Assembly (NCBI GenBank): GCA_030740335.1
Contig: JASLXL010000275.1
Coordinates: 1 to 6,352, forward strand
Direction: 5' to 3'
From: SAR202 cluster bacterium
GTDB lineage: Bacteria; Chloroflexota; Dehalococcoidia; SAR202; CAJWER01
Length of the DNA stretch: 6,352 nucleotides
In this document: piece after piece, positions 1 to 5,774 of the stretch
How the letters are laid out: the number at the start of each line of letters is the position of its first letter
How positions within the stretch are numbered: the stretch's first letter is position 1
The notes under the pieces: generated by a model
What the model saw: the letters and a program-made list of their open reading frames with translations, nothing else
Database searches by the model: none
What the model was told of the DNA's origin: nothing
Translations under genes and position numbers: made by a program

Positions 1-222
1 GCGCGGAGGATGAGCTTCAAAGATCGTGGCACCGTTGCGGTGGGGAACATGGCCGACCTGGTTGTGTTCGACCCGGAAACGGCATTGGATCGCGCGACTT
101 ACGACGACCCTCACCAGTTCCCAGAAGGGATACCTCACGTATTGGTTGCAGGAGATCCAGTTGTCCTGAATGGTGAGCATACGGGCGCTCGACCAGGCAA
201 GGTGATCCGCCGCGGAACTTGA
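1..222 (+). CDS. N-acyl-D-amino-acid deacylase (D-aminoacylase), C-terminal fragment
   Basis: The reading frame is open from the first base to the TGA at 220-222, so this is the last 73 residues of a protein that begins outside the window. The segment DRGTVAVGNMADLVVFDP is the closing part of the amidohydrolase composite beta-domain (…G..ADLVVFDP). The following ATYDDPHQFPEGIPHVLVAG and the ending GEHTGARPGKVIRR are characteristic of N-acyl-D-amino-acid deacylases, zinc enzymes that remove the acyl group from N-acyl-D-amino acids. The metal-binding TIM-barrel part is not in view, so activity cannot be judged. The ATG at 10 is internal to the domain and is not taken as the start. The next gene follows in the same direction after 62 bases, which suggests co-transcription. 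Related D-hydantoinase or dihydroorotase tails are the main alternative, but the PHQ-PEGI motif favours D-aminoacylase. Confidence 0.88.
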   Translation, partial: ARRMSFKDRGTVAVGNMADLVVFDPETALDRATYDDPHQFPEGIPHVLVAGDPVVLNGEHTGARPGKVIRRGT

Positions 223-269
223 CGTGAGTCGTGGGCGACGGCGGAGGATGTATACTGGCCACTACAGTA

Positions 270-277
270 GAGGGGGG
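270..277 (+). promoter_or_regulatory. Ribosome binding site that fixes the start at GTG 285
   Basis: The run GAGGGGGG ends seven bases before the GTG at 285. The alternative in-frame GTG at 231 has no purine-rich element at a suitable distance (its upstream bases are CTTGACGTGAGTC). The 18 extra residues from the earlier start (beginning GDGGGCILATTVEGG) do not look like the start of this enzyme family, whereas RLPKQGIPGPDLHDLM does. Confidence 0.7.
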
Positions 278-284
278 TTCGATC

Positions 285-1529
285 GTGAGGTTGCCAAAGC
301 AGGGGATTCCTGGCCCAGACCTGCATGACCTGATGCAGCAAGCGAAGACCAAAGATCAGCCCTGGAAGGAGAGACTGGCCAGTGGGGTTTCGTACCCGGC
401 TGGGGACGACGTGCTGCAGGTAGCTCAGGCCGCCTACATGGATTTCTTCTCCGTCAACGCTTTGTATCCAACGATCTTCCCCAGCATAGCCCGATTTGAG
501 CGGGAGGTCGTGGAGATGACGGCCGATCTCCTCCACGGACAAAACGCTGTCGGAAACATCGCATCGGGAGGCACGGAGAGCAATCTGCTTGCGGTCAAGT
601 CTGCTCGTGACCGGGCAAGAACGCTGCAGCCCCACATAATTGCACCGGAGATGGTTGTTCCGGCGTCCGCGCATCCTTCTTTTTGGAAAGCTGCAGATTA
701 CTTCGGACTAGAGGTCATCGTCACTCCGCTGACTGAAAATGGGGTCGTCGACGTTCCTGCGTACCTCTCAGCCGTCAACAACAATACGGTGTTAATGGTT
801 GGTACGGCGCCGAGCACGGTTCTGGGGATGGTCGATCCCATCCCGGACATGGCTGCGGTTGCCATGGAGCGGAACATCAGCTTCCACGTTGACGCCTGCG
901 TCGGGGGCTTCTTCCTGCCCTTCGTTGAAAAGCTCGGCAACGCGGTGGTTCCGTGGGATTTTCGGGTCCCAGGGGTTACCACCATCTCCGCCGACCTTCA
1001 CAAATTCGGCTATACGGCCAAGGGCGCATCGGTGATCCTGTCGCGGGACCCAGAGATCTACAGCCACCAGGTCTTCGAGTTCGGCCCACCAATGCGGCCT
1101 AGCGGATATTACGACACTCCGACGATCGCCGGGACTCGGCCAGGTGGTGCTATCGCCGCTGCATGGGCCGTCGTGAACTACCTTGGAGAGGACGGCTATC
1201 TGCGGCTCGTCGACCAGACGCTTCGCTACATCAGGGGCTTTCAGGAAGGCATCAACGCTATCGAGGGTCTCGTCGTCTTGGGCGAGCCCGTGATGTCAGT
1301 GTTTGCCTATACATCGAATACACTCGACATTTACGCCGTGGCTACCGGGATGGAAGACCGAGGCTGGATGGTGTCCAAAGACTCCTACCCCTTCAAGGCT
1401 ATTCACTTCATGCAATCGCCGGGCCACGAGCCGTACGTCGACGCCTATCTGCGGGACCTCGAGGACGTGGTCGAACTCGTCGCAAGCGGCAAGATTACGG
1501 CCCGAGGACCCGAGGCCACCTACACGTAG
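285..1529 (+). CDS. PLP-dependent group II decarboxylase / sphingosine-1-phosphate-lyase-like enzyme
   Basis: A 414-residue fold-type I pyridoxal-phosphate enzyme when started at GTG 285 (432 if started at 231). Visible motifs in order are the cofactor phosphate-binding SGGTESN with G95-N100, HVDACVGGF with H201 stacking on the ring and D203 facing the pyridine nitrogen, SADLHKFGYTAKGAS with K240 as the Schiff-base lysine, and the lyase-type GTRPGGAIAAAWA. The HVDAC-GGF, ADxHKxGY-xKG and LDIYAVA segments match bacterial sphingosine-1-phosphate lyase relatives better than glutamate decarboxylases. Lyases of this family cleave phosphorylated sphingoid bases to an aldehyde and phosphoethanolamine, while close relatives decarboxylate tyrosine, aspartate or glutamate. 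No transmembrane helix precedes the catalytic domain, so a soluble cytoplasmic enzyme is expected. It sits between a D-aminoacylase and a phosphotriesterase-family gene with no sphingosine kinase in view, so the true substrate is open. The family call is firm; the substrate is not. Confidence 0.88.
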   Translation: MRLPKQGIPGPDLHDLMQQAKTKDQPWKERLASGVSYPAGDDVLQVAQAAYMDFFSVNALYPTIFPSIARFEREVVEMTADLLHGQNAVGNIASGGTESNLLAVKSARDRARTLQPHIIAPEMVVPASAHPSFWKAADYFGLEVIVTPLTENGVVDVPAYLSAVNNNTVLMVGTAPSTVLGMVDPIPDMAAVAMERNISFHVDACVGGFFLPFVEKLGNAVVPWDFRVPGVTTISADLHKFGYTAKGASVILSRDPEIYSHQVFEFGPPMRPSGYYDTPTIAGTRPGGAIAAAWAVVNYLGEDGYLRLVDQTLRYIRGFQEGINAIEGLVVLGEPVMSVFAYTSNTLDIYAVATGMEDRGWMVSKDSYPFKAIHFMQSPGHEPYVDAYLRDLEDVVELVASGKITARGPEATYT

Positions 1530-1563
1530 TAGGTGCTCGCGGGGGTCTCCCATCAAGCAGCGA

Positions 1564-1595
1564 CGCAATGTCAAATGCGCAATGTTGTCTAAAAT
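1564..1595 (+). promoter_or_regulatory. Possible internal promoter with a direct repeat
   Basis: The 108-base gap between the PLP enzyme and the phosphotriesterase-family gene contains TAAAAT at 1590-1595, a five-of-six match to a -10 box. ATGTCA at 1568-1573 is a four-of-six match to a -35 box, 16 bases upstream. The octamer CGCAATGT occurs twice, at 1564-1571 and 1578-1585, 14 bases apart, overlapping the -35 box and spacer. If real, the transcript would start near 1602 and have a leader of about 36 bases. Both the promoter and any operator role are inference from short matches that can occur by chance. Confidence 0.25.
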
Positions 1596-1637
1596 GGTGA
1601 GTGACCCTGGATTACTGCTCTCTGGAGGACACTCGAT

Positions 1638-2708
1638 ATGACAGACTCCTATGTCGCCGGCCAGGTACAAACAGTGCTCGGGACTATCGACCCAGGAGAC
1701 CTCGGCGTTACCCTCTGCCATGAGCACCTGCTTGTCGACGTGAGTTCGTTCATGGATCCTCCGACCGACCAACCAGATATCGCTTTTTACGAAGCGCCCC
1801 TGTCTCTGGAGAATCTAGGGTATATACGGCACTATCACGTTCCTAACTTCGATAACGGGATTCTCGATAATCTCGATATCGCCATCGAGGAGGCCAAGCT
1901 ATATGCCGAGTCGGGCGGCCATTCGGTGATCGACGTCACGAGCCTCGGCATCGGCCGCAACCCCCAGGGGCTGGAGCACATTTCCAGAGGAACCGGGCTC
2001 AACGTTATAATGGGTGCGTCATACTACGTCGCGGATGCGCATCCGGATGACATGTCAGACCGTAGCGAGGATCAGATAGTCGACGAGATCGTCCGAGACG
2101 TGACTGAGGGCGTCGATGGCACATCGATCAAAGCGGGTGTCATCGGCGAGGTTGGGTGCTCCTGGCCTATGACGGAGAACGAACGCAAGGTCCTGCGAGC
2201 ATCTGCGAGGGCACAGCGCATTACCGGCGCGCCGCTCCTCGTACACCCCGGGCGTGACCAGCATGCGCCTTTGGAGGTCATAGATGTCGTCCGTGAGGCC
2301 GGAGGGGAGCTCGGCCGGATGACTATTTCGCATATTGAACGGACGATGTTCGACCACGACCTAATAAGACGAGCATTCGAGAGCGGGTGTTACCTCGCTT
2401 GGGACCAGTTTGGCCGAGAGGTCTCCCTTTACACACCGGAGCCCAGAACCGACATGCCCAACGACGCCACGAAGATGGACTACCTCGCATGGGCAATCAA
2501 CGAGGGGTTTGGTGACAAGGTCCTGATCGCCCACGATATCTGTCACAAGGAGCGAACACTCAGATACGGAGGTCACGGCCTTCCATACATCCTGCGGAAC
2601 ATCGTTCCCAGAATGCAGAAAAGGGGCATCAGTCGCGGCGCCATCGACATGATACTGGTGGACAATCCGGCTCGGGCATTCACGTTCGGCGTCCCCAGGA
2701 CGGAATAG
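1638..2708 (+). CDS. Phosphotriesterase-family metal-dependent hydrolase, glutamate-bridged (PHP-like)
   Basis: A 356-residue TIM-barrel hydrolase of the phosphotriesterase-related group, normal length for the family. The opening VQTVLGTIDPGDLGVTLCHEH is the family signature, with H28 and H30 as the first metal pair. Further expected ligands are E171 in AGVIGEVG, H203 in LLVHPGR, H232 in ISHIERT and D300 in IAHDICHK. The late segment YGGHGLPYILRNIVPRM and the ending DMILVDNPARAF are typical of phosphotriesterase-related proteins. As in E. coli PHP, a glutamate occupies the bridging position that is a carbamylated lysine in true phosphotriesterases and lactonases, so organophosphate activity is unlikely to be the native role. 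No signal peptide is visible, and a cytoplasmic binuclear metal enzyme acting on an ester, lactone or amide is likely. The start ATG has GGAGG at 1624-1628, nine bases upstream. The amidase gene follows after 21 bases, so the two are almost certainly co-transcribed. Confidence 0.9.
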   Translation: MTDSYVAGQVQTVLGTIDPGDLGVTLCHEHLLVDVSSFMDPPTDQPDIAFYEAPLSLENLGYIRHYHVPNFDNGILDNLDIAIEEAKLYAESGGHSVIDVTSLGIGRNPQGLEHISRGTGLNVIMGASYYVADAHPDDMSDRSEDQIVDEIVRDVTEGVDGTSIKAGVIGEVGCSWPMTENERKVLRASARAQRITGAPLLVHPGRDQHAPLEVIDVVREAGGELGRMTISHIERTMFDHDLIRRAFESGCYLAWDQFGREVSLYTPEPRTDMPNDATKMDYLAWAINEGFGDKVLIAHDICHKERTLRYGGHGLPYILRNIVPRMQKRGISRGAIDMILVDNPARAFTFGVPRTE

Positions 2709-2711
2709 GTC

Positions 2712-2720
2712 GGAGGGGGG
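2712..2720 (+). promoter_or_regulatory. Ribosome binding site supporting a TTG start
   Basis: GGAGGGGGG ends nine bases before the TTG at 2730, within the 21-base gap after the preceding stop codon. No ATG or GTG lies in frame before the conserved amidase N-terminus. The first internal methionine (residue 14) would cut into the leading helix, so the TTG is the best start. Confidence 0.7.
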
Positions 2721-2729
2721 CAAAAAACT

Positions 2730-4151
2730 TTGGACAAGAGGCTTGCTTACGCTTCAGCGACCGAGCTGATGGGGCTCATCGCGACGAAACAGATATCTCC
2801 CATAGAGCTTACCGAGCTGTTTTTCAACCGCATAGACACGCTGGACTCACGACTTAATTCGTTCATTCTCCTGACCCGCGACTCGGCAGTAGAGGCGGCT
2901 AAGAAAGCAGAGGCCACCGTGGTCCGGGGCGACGAACTTGGTCCGTTGCACGGATTGCCCATTGCTATCAAGGACACCCAGAACACCGGTGGCATCAGGA
3001 CCACCATGGGGTCGTTGCTGTTCAAGGACCGGGTCCCAGAGCGGGACGCAGCCGTGGTTGAGCGTGTTAAGGGAGCAGGCGCAATCGTTATGGGGAAGAC
3101 CAATGTCCCCGAGTTTGGCATGGTGGGTACATGCGAGAATCGTCTGGGCGAGCCCGGTCGAAATCCGTGGAACACGGACTGTACGCCAGGGGGGTCCAGC
3201 GGCGGGGCTGCCGCGGCTGTGGCCGCATGTCTATGTTCGGTGGCAACGGGCAGCGACGGTGGTGGGTCGATTCGGATACCCGCCAACTTCTGCGGAGTCT
3301 ACGGGATCAAGCCGACTCAGGGCAGGGTGTCAGGTTACACTGGCGAGGACGGACTCCGCATGCCGTATATCTTCTCCCAGAACGGGCCTATTACCCGGAC
3401 CGTGCTTGACGCGGCGACCCTGCTCCAAGTCCTGGCCGGCCACGACCGCAGAGATCCAGTCTCAATTCGCGAGGCGCCGCCAGACTTCGTGGCTGCGGTC
3501 GACGGGGATATCACAGATCTCCGCATCGCGTGGAGCCCCGACTTCGGGTTCGCCGACGTGGACCCAGACGTTGTGGAGGTAACATCGAGTGCGGCGAGAG
3601 TGTTCGAGGATCTGGGTTGTAGCGTCGAGGAGTCCAAGCTGGCGATGGACCCACCATATGACACTTTCGGGCCGGTCCAGGCTGCGGACGCATATGCCAC
3701 TCTAGGTCGATATCTGGAGACCGACGTGGACCGCCTGACCGACTTCGCCAGATTTTTCTTGGAGCTGGGTGCGAGGGTGACAGCCGCAGAGTACGCCAGG
3801 ACCCTAGGCCGCATAGAGACCTTGAAGGCACGAATAGCGGACCTGTTCGAGGAGTACGACCTGCTGCTCTCACCGACGGCGTGCTTTCCGGCGTTCCTCA
3901 ACGAGGAGTTCCCCGGCAGTATCAGAGGCGAGTCGGAGTATCCCGAGCAGTACTGGAACGGTGCGTTCACTCTACCAATCAACGTCGTCGGGCACCCGGC
4001 CGCTACGGTACCTGCAGGGTTCTCGTCCGACGGGTTGCCGATCGGCCTGCATATCGTAGGGAGGTGGGGCGACGAGGAGACGGTACTGGCAGCGTCTGCC
4101 GCTTTCGAGCGCGCGCGGCCATGGATTCAACACAAGCCTTCGGTGTCGTGA
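2730..4151 (+). CDS. Amidase-signature family hydrolase (amidase)
   Basis: A 473-residue member of the amidase signature family, of usual length, which hydrolyses a carboxylic amide to acid and amine through a Ser-cisSer-Lys triad. The catalytic lysine is K81 in GLPIAIKD, the cis-serine is S156 in PGGSSGG, and the nucleophile is S180 in SDGGGSIRIPA. The spacings of 75 and 24 residues equal those of mammalian fatty acid amide hydrolase (142, 217, 241). The N-terminal ATELMGLIATKQISPIEL helix and the C-terminal HPAATVPAGFSSDGLPIGLHIVG are also standard. Translation appears to begin at a TTG with a strong ribosome binding site. No signal peptide is seen, so a cytoplasmic location is expected. 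A GatA role is unlikely because no gatB or gatC neighbours are present and the context is catabolic. The substrate cannot be read from the sequence; aliphatic amides, aryl amides and N-acyl amines are all possible in this family. Confidence 0.93.
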   Translation: MDKRLAYASATELMGLIATKQISPIELTELFFNRIDTLDSRLNSFILLTRDSAVEAAKKAEATVVRGDELGPLHGLPIAIKDTQNTGGIRTTMGSLLFKDRVPERDAAVVERVKGAGAIVMGKTNVPEFGMVGTCENRLGEPGRNPWNTDCTPGGSSGGAAAAVAACLCSVATGSDGGGSIRIPANFCGVYGIKPTQGRVSGYTGEDGLRMPYIFSQNGPITRTVLDAATLLQVLAGHDRRDPVSIREAPPDFVAAVDGDITDLRIAWSPDFGFADVDPDVVEVTSSAARVFEDLGCSVEESKLAMDPPYDTFGPVQAADAYATLGRYLETDVDRLTDFARFFLELGARVTAAEYARTLGRIETLKARIADLFEEYDLLLSPTACFPAFLNEEFPGSIRGESEYPEQYWNGAFTLPINVVGHPAATVPAGFSSDGLPIGLHIVGRWGDEETVLAASAAFERARPWIQHKPSVS

Positions 4152-4257
4152 CGACTGAGGCCGAACTACGTGCTTAAACAGCTGCTCTTCTCGGCCCCTA
4201 CTGGCGAGAGCGAGGCCGAAATCGAGCAAGACCTCGGTATCATCATAGGAGGTTCCG

Positions 4258-5439
4258 ATGGACGGACCTAGGGCGTGTCTTCCTGAGGAAGACATCGAGA
4301 TAGTCGATCTGATCAACGCGCTTTTCCGCGAGGGAACCGGGCAGAACGTTCGAACGGACTATCCACTGCTTTATGACCCGGCGATGCTCCACAACCGTCG
4401 GGTCATAAAATTGGATGGCAAGGTTGTGGCTCATGTGCCAGTGCTGGCGCGAGAAGTAGTTGTGAGCCAGGACCGACTGCCGATCGGCCTCATCAGCGCG
4501 ACCTTAACCCATCCTGATTACCGGAGGCGCGGCCTCGCAAGCCGTTGCCTTTTGGACTGCGTCCGGATCATGGACGAGAATAGATTGCCCGTCTCCGTCC
4601 TCTGGACCGCGGAGGCGACGTTTCCGTTCTACCAAAATTCAGGATGGGAGGCGGTCTCGTCTCAAGGCTGGGTTTACCGCATCCGAAACGACGAGGCCCA
4701 TCTGTTCAGCGCGGGATCATTCGAAATAATCCCCTACGATCGGAGCGAACAGCGACACGTTGAAGCAGTTAGAAGGCTTCATGACGTGGAGTCCAACCGT
4801 GTCGAGCGGTCGTATTCGCAACACGACGCGCTCTTCTCCCTGCCGATGGTGGGTACGCTGATGGCGGTTGAAGGAGGCCGTGTGGCGGCCTACCTGGTTT
4901 ACGGTCATAGCATGAACAAGCCAGGTCTCATCGAGGCTGGCGGAGACCGCGACGCCATCGAGTCCCTCGTCCGGTACGTACTCGACGAAGGGTTGTTCGA
5001 GAACGGGACGCAGGTGGTAGTTCCGCTAACACCGACAGGCCTCGCGAGAGTGTTGGAGACAGCGAAGCCCGCGTCAGCCAGACCGGTCGAAGAGGCTGCG
5101 GGGGTCGGCTTTCAGATGCATCGGATCAACAGCCTCGAGAGGTTTTTCAAAAGCATCCAAGGCCATCTCCGCAGAAGGTCTGCTGGCCTGGAGGGAGAGG
5201 TCTGCCTGGTCTGCACGGATTCGGGTGAGACGGTGAGCTTGCGTTTCGACAGCGGAAATGTTTCGATCTCTACGTACCCACTTCCAATTCAAGTGCGACT
5301 GTCCCGGCGGCAGCTGACTCAGCTGATATTCGGTTCTTATCCGGGCCTGCCGCCTATCCCTCTGAAAGGGTCGGCCAAGATGCTCTTGGAGCAGGTCTTC
5401 CCCTACTATTTCCCGGTTTGGGAACTGGACCACTGCTGA
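4258..5439 (+). CDS. Eis-like GNAT N-acetyltransferase with SCP2-like C-terminal domain
   Basis: A 393-residue protein, close to the roughly 400 residues of the Eis family. The first GNAT domain (about 1-150) carries the acetyl-CoA pyrophosphate loop in LTHPDYRRRGLASR, with R89-R91, G92 and A94, followed by the long helix SRCLLDCVRIMDENRL. It continues as FPFYQNSGWEAVSSQGWVYRI. A second, degenerate GNAT-like part spans about 155-285, and an SCP2-like tail about 287-393. Eis proteins acetylate several amines on aminoglycosides or lysines using the free C-terminal carboxylate. Here the chain ends in Asp-His-Cys rather than the usual aromatic residue. The ATG has a near-perfect AGGAGGT at 4247-4253, and an in-frame stop at 4246-4248 excludes an upstream start. 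It lies 106 bases after the amidase in the same direction. The acyl acceptor is unknown: an amine released by the neighbouring hydrolases or an antibiotic is possible. Confidence 0.83.
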   Translation: MDGPRACLPEEDIEIVDLINALFREGTGQNVRTDYPLLYDPAMLHNRRVIKLDGKVVAHVPVLAREVVVSQDRLPIGLISATLTHPDYRRRGLASRCLLDCVRIMDENRLPVSVLWTAEATFPFYQNSGWEAVSSQGWVYRIRNDEAHLFSAGSFEIIPYDRSEQRHVEAVRRLHDVESNRVERSYSQHDALFSLPMVGTLMAVEGGRVAAYLVYGHSMNKPGLIEAGGDRDAIESLVRYVLDEGLFENGTQVVVPLTPTGLARVLETAKPASARPVEEAAGVGFQMHRINSLERFFKSIQGHLRRRSAGLEGEVCLVCTDSGETVSLRFDSGNVSISTYPLPIQVRLSRRQLTQLIFGSYPGLPPIPLKGSAKMLLEQVFPYYFPVWELDHC

Positions 5440-5525
5440 CGGTCTAAGCGAGATCGACTAGCACCCCCTCTTTCCCTCAGGTCCTTGAAGTCTCCTTCTT
5501 TAATGATCAGAACGAAGATTGTGTC

Positions 5526-5539
5526 TTCGGGCGCCCGAA
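5526..5539. repeat. Perfect 14-base palindrome
   Basis: TTCGGGCGCCCGAA equals its own reverse complement. It lies 87 bases after the stop of the acetyltransferase. No T-run follows on either strand, which argues against an intrinsic terminator. A dimeric regulator site or a small transcript-end hairpin with a GCGC loop are the alternatives. Confidence 0.6.
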
Positions 5540-5699
5540 AGTGGCAGAGAGTTCATCACTGTGGAGGTCTGACGCGAATCCGGTGTGTCATGAGCCAGGC
5601 GCGGCGGGTTTGAAACGCGGCCTCCGATGCTCAACTTACTTGGCGATAGCGCCCACACTCTCTCGTATTCCATACTAGCCCGCAAGTGGCACAAGCGCG

Positions 5700-5732
5700 G
5701 TGGACGAACGAATCCGGCCCGTCCACTACAAT
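5700..5732 (+). promoter_or_regulatory. Possible promoter with inverted-repeat operator before the EEP gene
   Basis: GTGGACG at 5700-5706 and CGTCCAC at 5720-5726 form a seven-base inverted repeat around a 13-base centre, immediately followed by TACAAT at 5727-5732, which matches five of six bases of a -10 box. The repeat covers where the -35 contact would fall (about 5704-5709), and no good -35 hexamer is seen. The predicted leader to the ATG at 5775 would be about 36 bases. The inverted repeat is direct observation; the promoter and operator roles are inference. Confidence 0.3.
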
Positions 5733-5774
5733 ATCACCACCGACTCAGATCAAGGCACGAGGAGGCGTAACTCC

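Larger units (their letters stand above)
5440..5774. other. Intergenic region of 335 bases with dyad symmetries
   Basis: I see no convincing gene on either strand here. A 64-codon frame on the - strand (5500-5694) has no family signature and no good ribosome binding site. The region holds a perfect palindrome (5526-5539), a small dyad GTTTGAAAC (5608-5616), a short dyad GGCG-ATAG-CGCC (5642-5653), an inverted repeat (5700-5726) and a possible -10 box TACAAT (5727-5732). No stem followed by a T-run was found, so the end of the upstream transcript is not obvious. The length of the gap and these symmetries suggest that a new transcription unit begins here. Confidence 0.6.

Noticed and set aside
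135..674. A 179-codon - strand frame across the first two genes
   Set aside because: It spans two well-supported + strand genes and their junction, and its protein shows no recognisable domain.
1530..1560. Intrinsic terminator after the PLP enzyme (GGGGGTCTCCC)
   Set aside because: The stem would be only about three bases and no T-run follows.
1638..2708. Quorum-quenching AHL lactonase paired with an AHL acylase-like amidase
   Set aside because: The PTE-family protein has a bridging glutamate rather than the lysine of PTE-like lactonases, and the amidase is of the amidase-signature type, not the Ntn-hydrolase type typical of AHL acylases. The evidence does not favour this reading.
2938..3582. 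A 214-codon second + frame inside the amidase
   Set aside because: It overlaps the catalytic core of a complete amidase in another frame, has no ribosome binding site, and its translation is an arginine/serine-rich shadow.
3335..3982. A 215-codon open frame on the - strand
   Set aside because: It lies wholly inside the amidase gene opposite its conserved sequence, has low-complexity serine/arginine-rich content and no family motif.
2730..4151. GatA subunit of the Glu-tRNA(Gln) amidotransferase
   Set aside because: There is no gatB or gatC nearby and the surroundings are catabolic; a stand-alone amidase fits better.
5590..5640. Possible tRNA-like segment around GGGTTTGAAACGC
   Set aside because: No acceptor stem, anticodon arm or T-loop consensus can be assembled around it.
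5500..5694. A 64-codon - strand frame in the long intergenic region
   Set aside because: No convincing Shine-Dalgarno, no motif, and composition consistent with chance; conservation data would be needed to revive it.
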